From: Cyclobacteriaceae bacterium
GTDB lineage: Bacteria; Bacteroidota; Bacteroidia; Cytophagales; Cyclobacteriaceae
Direction: 5' to 3'
Assembly (NCBI GenBank): GCA_019638355.1
Contig: JAHBTY010000001.1
Coordinates: 62,001-126,000 of the forward strand
Length of the DNA: 64,000 nucleotides
Below the pieces are notes generated by a model. The model was given only the letters and a program-made list of their open reading frames with translations. It searched no databases and was not told where the DNA came from. Every line of letters begins with the position of its first letter. The first letter of the stretch is position 1. Position numbers and translations under genes: made by a program. Shown here in pieces: positions 27,630-36,469 of this stretch.

Positions 27630-28739
27630 TTATTTTACCTGCTTCCACCACTCGGTAGCCGGAAAAAAGTGGTTAATGATGAGTGGCTCGCCAATAATGG
27701 GTGTGGTGGTTTTAACATTCAATTCCCTGGCTTTAGCGGTTGCACGCTTAATAGGATCGCGCCATTCATGATTGGCCAGCACAAATTTTCCCCAATGTAC
27801 GGGCATTAAAACCTTTGCCTTTAAATCTATACTGGCTTGTACCGTTTCTTCGGGCATCATGTGTATGTTGGGCCACTGTTTATCATATTGTCCGCATTCC
27901 AACAGGGCAAGGTCAAACGAGCCGAACTTTTCACCAATGGTTTTGAAAACCGGATCGTAACCCGAATCGCCACCTACAAAAATCCTATACGAGTCAAACT
28001 CCAACACGTAAGAACACCACAACGTTTTGTTTCGTGTAAACCCCCGGCCGGAAAAATGGCGGGCTGGTGTTGCAGTAATATTCAGGCTATCATAAGGTGA
28101 AACTGCATTCCACCAGTCCAGTTCGGTTATGCTGCTCACGGGTATGCCCCAATGTTCCAGATGTTCGCCCACGCCTAATGGTACTACAAATTTTTTTGTT
28201 TTGGTTTTTAATTCTGTAATGGTGTTATAGTCGAGGTGATCGTAATGATCGTGTGAGATCAATATTAAGTCCAGTTCGGGAAAATCGGCCGGGTTATAAA
28301 TTCTGGAACCTGGAAATGATTTTGTTCCGGCATATTGAACAGGTGAGGGCCTGTCGCTGAAAACCGGATCAACCAGAATACGCTTGCCTTTGTAAACAAT
28401 TAAATACGAGGAGTGTCCAAACCAAATGAGCGTGGGTTGCTCACCCTCAATTTTGGTAAGGTCTGTTTTAATGGCAGGCACAGGAGTTTGAGGATAACGG
28501 CCGGGTTTATCTTTTAAAAACTCGCGCATCATACCAAAGTAAGAGACGTCTTCGGCCAGCATTTTAGTTGGCTGTAAATTTTGAAAACTCTGTTGCCGGT
28601 AGTTGGGCGATTGTTCTATTTGTTGCAGGCGTTTGCCGCGTGGCAGTTTGCCAAATGATTTTTGTTGCATAAAAAGAAGCGTTGCTGTGCTGAGTAGGAT
28701 TACCCCAATTAAAAACCCTTTTCCAAGTTTTATAAACAT
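27630..28739 (-). CDS. Metallo-beta-lactamase-fold hydrolase (UlaG/NAPE-PLD-like)
   Basis: A 369-residue protein with an N-terminal membrane anchor or signal (residues about 8-27). The metal motif is SHDHYDHLDY near residues 158-167 (HxHxDH form HDHYDH), followed by GVGEHLEHWGI, the later metal ligand region FVGGDSGYDP, and MPVHWGKF. The start HSSYLIVYKGKRILVDPVF is typical of the group that includes UlaG and N-acyl-phosphatidylethanolamine phospholipase D. In Bacteroidota such membrane-associated members often act on lipids or phosphodiesters, but the substrate here is not shown. Confidence 0.88.
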   Translation of the reverse strand: MFIKLGKGFLIGVILLSTATLLFMQQKSFGKLPRGKRLQQIEQSPNYRQQSFQNLQPTKMLAEDVSYFGMMREFLKDKPGRYPQTPVPAIKTDLTKIEGEQPTLIWFGHSSYLIVYKGKRILVDPVFSDRPSPVQYAGTKSFPGSRIYNPADFPELDLILISHDHYDHLDYNTITELKTKTKKFVVPLGVGEHLEHWGIPVSSITELDWWNAVSPYDSLNITATPARHFSGRGFTRNKTLWCSYVLEFDSYRIFVGGDSGYDPVFKTIGEKFGSFDLALLECGQYDKQWPNIHMMPEETVQASIDLKAKVLMPVHWGKFVLANHEWRDPIKRATAKARELNVKTTTPIIGEPLIINHFFPATEWWKQVK

Positions 28740-28802
28740 AAAGTAAGAGTCGCACGGAGGATAGGTTTATTGTATGATCAATACCTCACTTAAATTGTTG
28801 AG

Positions 28803-30749
28803 TTAATTGGAAATACTTAATACAGATTCCTGATAAACGGGTTGGTTTTGGTGGGTAATTCCTTGAAGGGTTATCCGGTATTGGCCGGGCATATCGGAAG
28901 TAAAAAATGAGCAGGTGTATAAATTATCTGATTGTTTTTTCAGTTCCGGATTCCAGTACACGGTAGATCGGAAATCACTGATGGAATTATCCTGATTGGG
29001 ATTACTGTAATCGGGGCTTATAAACATAAAGGGTCTGTTAAATCCTTTTAATTCGAAACTGGGAGTCACATCTGCTATACTGGTAAATCTGGTAAAGCCA
29101 TCTTTCAGGTACACGGCAATAATTCCATTGCGGCCCTGATCTCCATAAAGCACATTCATTCTACTACTTACTTCTATTCTTTCTACCATGTTTATATCCA
29201 GGTTTTGTAAAATAGTGCCAGTCGATCCGCCAACCGGAACATCGTTTATAAGCACCAGCGGTTCGGTACTGGTGGTGATTGAACTCGCTGAGGCCCTGTT
29301 AAATCTAACTTCGCAAGGCGATGTGTTGCAGTTAATTATGAGTCCGGGAATTTTTCCTTGTAACGACAATAACAAGTTTCCAAAGTTTAGGAGATTTTCG
29401 GCTTTTACAATTTTATCGGCACCACCCCGTATGCCTTTGTATTGCGAGCCTTCTATTCGGCTTGCGCGCACCTCTACTTCCTGTAACATTTTAACTTCGG
29501 GTGGGGCCAGGTAATCGGCTAACATACGCTGGGGGTTAGTTGCTGTTTCGGTTTTAAACCAATACCCGGGCACCACCCATTCCGGGGTTGGTTCATTTTC
29601 AAATGCTAGCTCTACTCTTCCATAAAAAGAGTTACCCTTTTTCCCCTTTGTTGCTTTATAAAAGAATGTAACTGAATCATAAAACTTTAATCCATTAACC
29701 TGAAACCAACCTTTTTCGTCTGTTACAAACTCAAGCACCTCGGTCATATCTTGTTTAAACAGCGATAAGGTAACTTGTTTTCCGGTTTTAAATTCCGAAA
29801 CAAATTTTCCTGTAAAGCGAACTCCTTTCTCCACTATTTCATCTATGCCTGTGGGTGGTGTTTTTGATATACCAGGCTCGAACGCCCAGGTTTTAGTTAG
29901 CGCAAGCTCCGGAATGGAAACAACCTGGCTCATATCTGTTACCGATACTGTATAATTACCTTCTGGTAATTTTGGAAAGGTGATCGTCACTTGTTCGCGC
30001 AAGCCATAGGTAGTGCGCGCTGTTTCAATTTCGGTCGCATTAACTTGAGGTGTTTGTGTTTCGGAAAATGGAACCACTCGTTCCGAACCATCCAGAATGG
30101 GGATGCTTTTATAGAAAAACTGATCTTCGCCAAAATTATACATGAAGCGCGTGTAGGCCCGCATGATGTAATTACCCGGTGGCATCTTATCGGGCAACAA
30201 AAAGCTTCCTGCCAGACGTCCACTATCCAACGAAAGTACGTGCCGCATCTTAAGCTGCGAATTGTAATCGAACAACTCAACATATACTACTCTGCTTAGC
30301 GAATCTCGTTTAGATGGGTCAATGTAATTTACAAATGCCTTTAACCAAATAATTTCGCCCGGGTAGTAATAGGGTTTATCGGTAACAACAAAAATTTTTT
30401 CTCTGTAATGATTCAACTCTTCATACAATGGGCTTAACACCGGCAGTAGTTCTTCCTCCAGTTTTATGGTTAGCGTGTTAATCGCATTCTTAAGATTTAC
30501 TTTTAAGGTTACAAATGCATAACCCGGGCAAGTAACCTTTATCTCCATCTGCCCGGTTGGTAAACCGCTAAGTTCAAATACTCCATAACTGTTTGTGATT
30601 GCTTCAAGCGGCAAGTATAACACCTGAACTTTAGCATGTGGCAACGGCTTGGCTGTGGAGGCGCTTACCACGCGGCCATTTAATGTTATCTGGCCTTGAG
30701 CCACAACAATTGTAAGTTGTAACAAGGCTAAAATTAAATACTGCCTCAT
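28803..30749 (-). CDS. MG2-like and TonB-plug protein without a barrel
   Basis: A 648-residue exported protein (signal peptide ending VAQGQ). Domain order: a carboxypeptidase-regulatory-like fold (about 20-95; TLNGRVVSASTAKPLPHAKV), a macroglobulin MG2-like segment (about 115-215; VTDKPYYYPGEIIWLKAFV), further beta-sandwich units, then a SusC/RagA-type plug (about 425-555) with LNFGNLLLSLQGKIPGL, LVLINDVPVGG and VERIEVSSRMNVLYGDQGRN. The 22-strand beta barrel of real TonB receptors is absent, so this is not a transporter by itself. The MG2 element suggests a tie to extended surface proteins. Function unknown. Confidence 0.8.
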   Translation of the reverse strand: MRQYLILALLQLTIVVAQGQITLNGRVVSASTAKPLPHAKVQVLYLPLEAITNSYGVFELSGLPTGQMEIKVTCPGYAFVTLKVNLKNAINTLTIKLEEELLPVLSPLYEELNHYREKIFVVTDKPYYYPGEIIWLKAFVNYIDPSKRDSLSRVVYVELFDYNSQLKMRHVLSLDSGRLAGSFLLPDKMPPGNYIMRAYTRFMYNFGEDQFFYKSIPILDGSERVVPFSETQTPQVNATEIETARTTYGLREQVTITFPKLPEGNYTVSVTDMSQVVSIPELALTKTWAFEPGISKTPPTGIDEIVEKGVRFTGKFVSEFKTGKQVTLSLFKQDMTEVLEFVTDEKGWFQVNGLKFYDSVTFFYKATKGKKGNSFYGRVELAFENEPTPEWVVPGYWFKTETATNPQRMLADYLAPPEVKMLQEVEVRASRIEGSQYKGIRGGADKIVKAENLLNFGNLLLSLQGKIPGLIINCNTSPCEVRFNRASASSITTSTEPLVLINDVPVGGSTGTILQNLDINMVERIEVSSRMNVLYGDQGRNGIIAVYLKDGFTRFTSIADVTPSFELKGFNRPFMFISPDYSNPNQDNSISDFRSTVYWNPELKKQSDNLYTCSFFTSDMPGQYRITLQGITHQNQPVYQESVLSISN

Positions 30750-30953
30750 GTATCGTTTAATTTATTTCATATTGCGCTACACACGATTTAATTCTGTGGG
30801 TTTATTGGGTATAAATACGGCAGAATGGATTAGCCCAAGGTAAAAATCAATATTTTGCGCAAACATCGATTACCAAATTAAAAAAATTAATGGTTCGAAC
30901 CCCAAGTCGGTTAGGTGGTGAACCGGGCTTACAGGTTATGCTACTGCTCTACT

Positions 30954-32291
30954 TTAAATCGTTTTGCCTTTCCACTTGCCCGACTTCATATAAAAAAACG
31001 CCATCGAAAACATGCTGAGCCAATACACCCACTCACTGCCCCAACCCCAGGCTACCGAAAGATTTAAGTACTCCAACACCACGTACACGTACACCACATA
31101 AATCACAATCGTAACTAACTCAATCATCAGGTTTATGCGCGAGTTGCCTGTACCGGTTACTGCATTTAACCAGATGGTGCCAAACGACATCATTAAAAGT
31201 GCAATGGAAACAATGCGTACAATTGGAACTGCTTCGGCTATAAATTCATCGCCTTGACTGTAAAACGATAAAAACCATTCTGGTATCAGGTTGAGAATAA
31301 TAAAAATTAAGAAACTGATACCTAAACTCATGCGCACAACTCTCCGGATCAACGGCATTACTTCGTCTGTTCTTCCCTGCCCAATTATATTACTTACCAT
31401 CGTATTGGTTGTGGCGGCAAAAGCCCAACAAAAAATACCAAACAAACCAAAGATGTTGCGCATGGTGTTGCTGATAGCGAGGGCACGCGGCCCGTGGTGT
31501 TCAACCAGAATATAAAAGTATTCCCAACTCATGATGCTGATGGCGAACTGCACAATCAACGGGGCCGAAATAGTCAAGATTAATTTGATAACCGAGAAGT
31601 CAACTTTTGTTTGTTCAAAAAATGCAAATGACTTATGAATACCTTTTATCCGAATAACTGCATAAATCACAAATAATCCGGATGCTTCGGCCATGATGGA
31701 TGCATACGCTGCACCATTAAACCCAATGGCAGGAAAACCAAAATGACCAAATATCATGGTGTAATCTAATCCGATGTTCACCAATGCCTCGGCTAATGTT
31801 CCCCACACCAAAAATCGAGTTTGGTTGGTACCCACCAGCAATGCATTGCGCATAACATACAGGTAAAGAAACGGCAAGCCCCAGATTCGAATCAGTAAAA
31901 AATTAATCACCTGATCGGCAATGGCGGCATCGTGAATAAACGCCCGCATCACCATTGGCGCAAACAAATAAGTAGCAGCAATACCCAGCGCGGCAATGGT
32001 TAACGCCACCCAAACGCCATTATAAAACAATCGCCCGATTTCTTTTGGAAGGTTTTGGCCAGCCCTGCGGGCAATCAATGCCTGCAACCCATTATTCAAT
32101 CCATTGCCAATTACGGCAAAAATCAGGTAGTACACACCGGTGATGCCGGCACTGGCCAGCTCCTGCTCACCCAGCATACCCAGAAAAATGTTGTTGGTTA
32201 TAAAGTTGATCTGCGGCACCAGCATAGCCAAAGAGATTGGCAAAGCCATGAACAGAATTTGTTTGTAGCCGGTGTTTAAGCGCAGTTCCAT
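30954..32291 (-). CDS. MATE-family multidrug efflux transporter
   Basis: A 445-residue integral membrane protein with 12 hydrophobic segments, exporting cationic compounds in exchange for Na+ or H+. ATG 32289-32291 puts the first helix (ILFMALPISLAMLVPQINFITNNIFLG) right after a short cytoplasmic N-terminus; the reading frame also extends 54 bases upstream to a TTG, which I consider less likely. The segment ASAGITGVYYLIFAVIGNGLNNGLQALIARRAG is typical of the first MatE repeat and VSNIIGQGRTDEV of the second. It is a single gene. Confidence 0.9.
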   Translation of the reverse strand: MELRLNTGYKQILFMALPISLAMLVPQINFITNNIFLGMLGEQELASAGITGVYYLIFAVIGNGLNNGLQALIARRAGQNLPKEIGRLFYNGVWVALTIAALGIAATYLFAPMVMRAFIHDAAIADQVINFLLIRIWGLPFLYLYVMRNALLVGTNQTRFLVWGTLAEALVNIGLDYTMIFGHFGFPAIGFNGAAYASIMAEASGLFVIYAVIRIKGIHKSFAFFEQTKVDFSVIKLILTISAPLIVQFAISIMSWEYFYILVEHHGPRALAISNTMRNIFGLFGIFCWAFAATTNTMVSNIIGQGRTDEVMPLIRRVVRMSLGISFLIFIILNLIPEWFLSFYSQGDEFIAEAVPIVRIVSIALLMMSFGTIWLNAVTGTGNSRINLMIELVTIVIYVVYVYVVLEYLNLSVAWGWGSEWVYWLSMFSMAFFYMKSGKWKGKTI

Positions 32292-32373
32292 AAAACGGTG
32301 GCGAAGGTAATAATCTTCTATGTACCCCTTGTGCCTCTGTTGCAAAGAAAATTAAAACCGCATAGCTTCTTGG

Positions 32374-32404
32374 TTTGCCGTATTAACAGCATTTTCTAAA
32401 TTTT
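32374..32404 (+). promoter_or_regulatory. Bacteroidota-type promoter for the DUF885 peptidase gene
   Basis: TTTG at 32374-32377 is followed after exactly 19 bases by TAAATTTT at 32397-32404, which matches the -33 TTG and -7 TAnnTTTG elements with one mismatch in the last base. The expected start of transcription lies about 30 bases before the ATG at 32444. Confidence 0.55.
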
Positions 32405-32443
32405 TTTTCTAAAAAAGTTTAGCTTTCTGAAAACAAAAAAACC

Positions 32444-34135
32444 ATGCGCGCGCTCACTTTACTTCTATTACTCGTTACGTTTTATTCGTTTGGGCAAACC
32501 GAAATGCCCAGCGAGGTTTATCCGCTAATTGTTCAATACGAAGCCGACCGCGGTAGTCTGGAGCGGTTTTATTTTGTACAAGGCACACAGGAACGCAGAG
32601 ATCGCTTTAATCAGTTTTACAAAGACTACCTCACGCGCTTGCAACAATTGCCCTTCGAAAGTTTTTCTAGCGGAGGCAAAGTTGATTACATTATGATGAA
32701 ACGCATTTTTGAAAATGAACTGGGCCTGTTGGCACAAGAGGAAAAGGAAGCTACTCAGGTAAGCAAGTTAACCGCCTACTCCAACCCGGTTTATGAAATA
32801 GAAAAGAAACGCAGGCGTGGTTTGCATTTAAAAAGCGATGAAGTAGCACAGCAGCTAAACGATATTAAAAAAAGCGTTCAGGGTGCGATGCAAAAACTCT
32901 CGCAAGAACCTAACGTAACAGCCACCTTGGCCAACCGTGCTGCCAGCATCATTAGTGGCCAGCAAGCCGCCTTGAAGAGTGTGTATGATTTTTATGAAGG
33001 CTATGATCCACAGTTTACCTGGTGGGTAAAGCGGCCTTATCAACAACTGGATAGCGTGCTCACCAAATATGCGAATGCACTCAAAACCAAAATCGATCCG
33101 GCCACACGACCTAAAGATGATGGCAGCGGCATTATCGGCAACCCGATTGGTCGCGATGAGTTGTTACGCTTACTGCAACTGGAAATGATTCCTTATTCAC
33201 CTGAAGAGTTAATAAACATTGCCAACAAAGAATTTGCGTGGTGCGATGCCGAGCTGTTAAAAGCCAGTCGCGAGATGGGTTTTGGTGATAACTGGAAAGC
33301 TGCACAGGAAAAAGTAAAGCAAGCGTACGTGCCCGAAGGACAACAACCTGAAGCCATGCTAAAGTTGTACGATGAATCTATTGCCTTTCTAAAGAAAAAC
33401 GATTTGCTCACCATTCCACCCATTGCCGAAGAAACATGGCGCATGCGCATGATCCCGCCCAGGCAACAGTTAATCAGTCCATTCTTTTTGGGTGGCGAAG
33501 TGTTGCAGATTTCTTACCCAACCGATGCTATGGATCATGAAGCCAAGTTGATGAGTATGCGCGGCAACAACCCACACTTTTCGCGCGCCACAGTACATCA
33601 TGAATTAATTGCCGGCCATCACCTGCAAGGATTCATGAACAATCGGTATAAAACGTACCGGCATTACCGCACTCCTTTCTGGACGGAAGGTTGGGCGTTG
33701 TATTGGGAATTGATTTTGTGGGATATGAATTTTCCACGTGGGCCTGAAGATAAAATCGGGATGTTGTTCTGGCGCATGCACCGCTGTGCGCGGATTATCT
33801 TTTCACTCAATTATCATCTAGGCAAATGGACACCACAGCAGTGTATTGATTTTCTGGTTGATCGTGTTGGCTTTGAACGTGCCAATGCAGAGGGTGAAGT
33901 GCGTAGAAGTTTTACGGCCAACTACGGGCCGCTATATCAGTTGGCCTACATGACGGGCGGCTTTCAGTTTTATGCCTTAAAGAAAGAATTGGTGGATAGT
34001 GGTAAGATGACCTATAAACAATTTCACGATGCTGTGCTTCGCGAAAACAGCATGCCGGTAGAAATGGTACGCGCCATCTTAACCAACCAACCGCTTACGC
34101 GCGATTTTAAAACGAGCTGGAAGTTTTATAAATAA
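32444..34135 (+). CDS. Exported DUF885 metallopeptidase-like protein
   Basis: A 563-residue protein with a signal peptide ending SFGQ. The C-terminal half has the DUF885 signature HHELIAGHHLQG (about residues 384-395), an HExxxGH-type zinc motif, followed by PFWTEGWALYWELILW, which carries the third-ligand Glu. The protein is therefore a predicted zinc carboxypeptidase-like hydrolase, exported. The C-terminal part, GYGLL-less in comparison with some relatives, ends with YMTGGFQFYALKKEL and a Lys-rich tail. The gene has its own promoter and is followed by a hairpin. Confidence 0.85.
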   Translation: MRALTLLLLLVTFYSFGQTEMPSEVYPLIVQYEADRGSLERFYFVQGTQERRDRFNQFYKDYLTRLQQLPFESFSSGGKVDYIMMKRIFENELGLLAQEEKEATQVSKLTAYSNPVYEIEKKRRRGLHLKSDEVAQQLNDIKKSVQGAMQKLSQEPNVTATLANRAASIISGQQAALKSVYDFYEGYDPQFTWWVKRPYQQLDSVLTKYANALKTKIDPATRPKDDGSGIIGNPIGRDELLRLLQLEMIPYSPEELINIANKEFAWCDAELLKASREMGFGDNWKAAQEKVKQAYVPEGQQPEAMLKLYDESIAFLKKNDLLTIPPIAEETWRMRMIPPRQQLISPFFLGGEVLQISYPTDAMDHEAKLMSMRGNNPHFSRATVHHELIAGHHLQGFMNNRYKTYRHYRTPFWTEGWALYWELILWDMNFPRGPEDKIGMLFWRMHRCARIIFSLNYHLGKWTPQQCIDFLVDRVGFERANAEGEVRRSFTANYGPLYQLAYMTGGFQFYALKKELVDSGKMTYKQFHDAVLRENSMPVEMVRAILTNQPLTRDFKTSWKFYK

Positions 34136-34164
34136 TTTTAAATAATTTATATATTTATTAAACT

Positions 34165-34201
34165 GGACAGGTCTTTATAGAATTAGATAAAAGACCTGTC
34201 C
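34165..34201. repeat. Perfect 12-base inverted repeat downstream of the DUF885 gene
   Basis: GGACAGGTCTTT (34165-34176) and AAAGACCTGTCC (34190-34201) are exact inverted copies with a 13-base loop. It lies 29 bases after the DUF885 stop codon and 25 bases before the start of the next gene. There is no clear T-run behind it on either strand, so it is either a weak terminator or an operator for the following gene. Confidence 0.7.
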
Positions 34202-34226
34202 GGTCTTATTTAAAGAGAATAAAAAA

Positions 34227-34706
34227 TTGCGCATCCGAAAAGAAATAGCTCCGATAAAAGCCGGACTCTTTATCCGAAGTTTCTTTATCCTTTTTTTAAT
34301 CTTAAATTGTTTTATTGTTTTACTTAATATTTTAAGCGGCCGGATGTTATTGGATTACACTCTCGGTAATTTTGTTTTAGGCTTTTTGCAACCTGTGCTA
34401 TTGGCGTCCGTTTTTTCATTCACTTCCAGAAAAATTTTATTATTTATAAACGACTATCAAAACATCGAGTCGTTTAAAGACAAGCTCAATCAACAAGTTT
34501 TGAATAAAGGTGTGCGTGCTGATGTAATCACGGACACTCAATCCCGGTTTGTTGCAACCGGTTGGTTCTACAGATTATTCAATTATTGGGGGGGTGCTGA
34601 AACCGTTACCGTGCAGTGGGGCGATGAAGTTATTGTCTCTGGTTCATCCCGAATCGTTTCGCAAGTGGAAGACTCCCTTACCTGGAACCCGGCATTTCGA
34701 AATTGA
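34227..34706 (+). CDS. Small membrane protein of unknown function
   Basis: A 159-residue protein with two hydrophobic segments (about residues 13-40 and 47-65), then a soluble C-terminal domain with FATGWFYRLFNYWGGAETVTVQW and EVIVSGSSRIVSQVEDSL. No ATG is in a suitable place, so the start is a TTG at 34227, preceded by AAAGAGAA; this is not certain. The soluble part looks like a small beta-rich domain seen in Bacteroidota membrane proteins of the same size, for which I know no function. Confidence 0.55.
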   Translation: MRIRKEIAPIKAGLFIRSFFILFLILNCFIVLLNILSGRMLLDYTLGNFVLGFLQPVLLASVFSFTSRKILLFINDYQNIESFKDKLNQQVLNKGVRADVITDTQSRFVATGWFYRLFNYWGGAETVTVQWGDEVIVSGSSRIVSQVEDSLTWNPAFRN

Positions 34707-34742
34707 AATTTGGTTGGGTATTCAAAAATTGTTGCTGTTTAC

Positions 34743-34766
34743 TTCAACATTCGATCCCTACGGGAT
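34743..34766. repeat. Short palindromic repeat unit (copy 1 of a dispersed family)
   Basis: The 24 bases at 34743-34766 begin TTCAACATTCGATCCCTAC, and ATCCC/GGGAT (34754-34758 / 34762-34766) forms a hairpin with a 3-base loop. A second copy at 45273-45296 matches in 23 of 24 bases, and the similarity continues upstream in the preceding CTGTTT. It lies in the gap between two genes, as such elements usually do. Confidence 0.75.
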
Positions 34767-34849
34767 TTTGCTTTAAAATAAAAAAACAAATTTGATAAGA
34801 TCGTTAATACTATCGGAAACGATTAGTCATGACAGATTACCTCTATGGA

Positions 34850-35872
34850 CTAAATTACATTTCTAACTTCAATTATTTTGTTGCGCTGCTTTTTGTATTG
34901 AGTTGGTGTCATTCCAGTTTCTTTTTTAAACGCTGTGTAGAATGCCGATAGGGTTGAAAATCCGCTTTCATATGCTATACCCTCAACTGTATATGCCTTA
35001 TTTAAGGATTTATGAAGTAGCTCCTTTGCTTTTCTAATCCTGTATTGAAGAAGTAGCTCAGGGAAAGTCATTTTGAATGACTCATTAATGACACGGGAAA
35101 CAAGATATGGCTGTCGGTTGAGTCGCTTAGCCAAAAGCGTTAAATTTAGTGAGGCATCAACAAAAATCTCTTCATTGAATAATTTATCAATCTCTGACCG
35201 GATCAGTGCATAGTCTTCAGGTTCCCTGTTGTTTTTATCCTTATAATTCGTGAATAATCTCTGCTGAGCAAACGCCCATAGGGATAAACTATAAGCAAGC
35301 ACGACCGAAGTGATAACAACCATTAGGTAATAAAACCTATCATAAGAAAATAGCTGCAAGGCAAAAGTTATCCAAATGGTGCCAAATCCAATAAGCAAGG
35401 CAAAAGCCCATTTTATTCTAATGTTATCAGTCTTAAATGTCTCTCTATTGTTGATTACAAAATAAGCGGAGGCTATAACGTATAACAATAAGTGAACTGT
35501 TATTATGTAATATCCAAGATTAAGCCACTTCCACGACCCAATGAAAAGGACACTAAGCGCAGGGATGAGACTGATCAAAAGATACTTGGATTTAGCTATC
35601 GAAAGCTGAAATAAACTTTTTATGTACACCCATAGGAGAGGCCCCATAGTAGCCATCGCTGATAGGCCGATCACATTAATGTAAAACGAACTTTCATGAA
35701 ATGCCAAAGAGAGCACCGATTTACCCACGCGCAGTAAAATCAAGAACAATAGGACACCTAATAAGGTCATATTGCTTTGCCGCATTCTCAAAGTAAGAAT
35801 AAGCGATAAAAACAGAGTGTGCCCTGCTAGAAAGGCAAACAGGAAGAAAATCACAAATTCAAGCGAAATCAT
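34850..35872 (-). CDS. Membrane-bound AraC-family transcription regulator
   Basis: A 340-residue protein. Residues 1 to about 215 contain seven hydrophobic helices and the C-terminal third (about 235-335) is an AraC HTH domain: LTLLAKRLNRQPYLVSRVIN followed by the second helix-turn-helix GIAYESGFSTLSAFYTAFKK and the end motif TGMTPTQYKK. Regulators with this design are common in Bacteroidota and are thought to sense signals at the membrane, with no separate kinase. It is divergent from the ankyrin and hydrolase genes (102 bases between start codons), which are its likeliest targets. Confidence 0.9.
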   Translation of the reverse strand: MISLEFVIFFLFAFLAGHTLFLSLILTLRMRQSNMTLLGVLLFLILLRVGKSVLSLAFHESSFYINVIGLSAMATMGPLLWVYIKSLFQLSIAKSKYLLISLIPALSVLFIGSWKWLNLGYYIITVHLLLYVIASAYFVINNRETFKTDNIRIKWAFALLIGFGTIWITFALQLFSYDRFYYLMVVITSVVLAYSLSLWAFAQQRLFTNYKDKNNREPEDYALIRSEIDKLFNEEIFVDASLNLTLLAKRLNRQPYLVSRVINESFKMTFPELLLQYRIRKAKELLHKSLNKAYTVEGIAYESGFSTLSAFYTAFKKETGMTPTQYKKQRNKIIEVRNVI

Positions 35873-35974
35873 GATGCTAAATAGCTTCGATTTTGGAGAA
35901 AAGTTATTCTGGTTTGCAAATCAGGATGAAATAACTACGCAATCAACTCAATTTCGCACATTAATAATTCATTT

Positions 35975-36469
35975 ATGAAGCATCTTAATCGCAATCAGTT
36001 TCTGGTAAAATTAAAGTCGTTTGGATTACTTCTACTCATGAAGCCTACCTCTATTATGCCACAGCAGCAACGGCCAACCCCACTTGATCCAAAACTTGTC
36101 CAGGAATTTGTTCGGCTAGGTCATTTTGATCTTGAGAACCTGAAAAAAAGACTATCTGAAACGCCTGCCCTGTTAAATGCCACAACTGATTGGGGTGGTG
36201 GTGATTTCGAAAGTGCCCTTGGAGGTGCTTCTCACATGGGCAGGAAGGATATAGTAGAGTTTTTAATTCGCCAAGGAGCAAGGATGGACATTTTCACAGC
36301 CGCGATGATGGGTTATATTGACCTTGTAAAGTATATGTGCGAACTGTACCCCGAGTTGTTGCAAAGCAAAGGGCCTCATGGAATAACCTTATTAATGCAT
36401 GCTCAAAAGGGAGGCGACCAGGCAATACCTGTTATCGAATATTTAAATGAAAAGGGTATTACAAAATGA
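35975..36469 (+). CDS. Small ankyrin-repeat protein
   Basis: A 164-residue protein. The first 30 residues are positively charged and hydrophobic, perhaps a leader; the remainder carries ankyrin-type helix pairs, seen most clearly in ALGGASHMGRKDIVEFLIRQGARMDI and FTAAMMGYIDLVKYMCEL, with the last one ITLLMHAQKGGDQAIPVIEYL. Proteins of this sort (often named ankyrin repeat protein) are found widely in Bacteroidota. Its stop overlaps the start of the hydrolase gene by 4 bases (ATGA at 36466-36469), so the two are co-translated. Confidence 0.75.
   Translation: MKHLNRNQFLVKLKSFGLLLLMKPTSIMPQQQRPTPLDPKLVQEFVRLGHFDLENLKKRLSETPALLNATTDWGGGDFESALGGASHMGRKDIVEFLIRQGARMDIFTAAMMGYIDLVKYMCELYPELLQSKGPHGITLLMHAQKGGDQAIPVIEYLNEKGITK

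Noticed and set aside
30880..30945. GGTTCGAACC at 30892-30901 looks like a tRNA T-arm
   Set aside because: It is a plain 10-base palindrome; no acceptor, D or anticodon arms can be formed around it.
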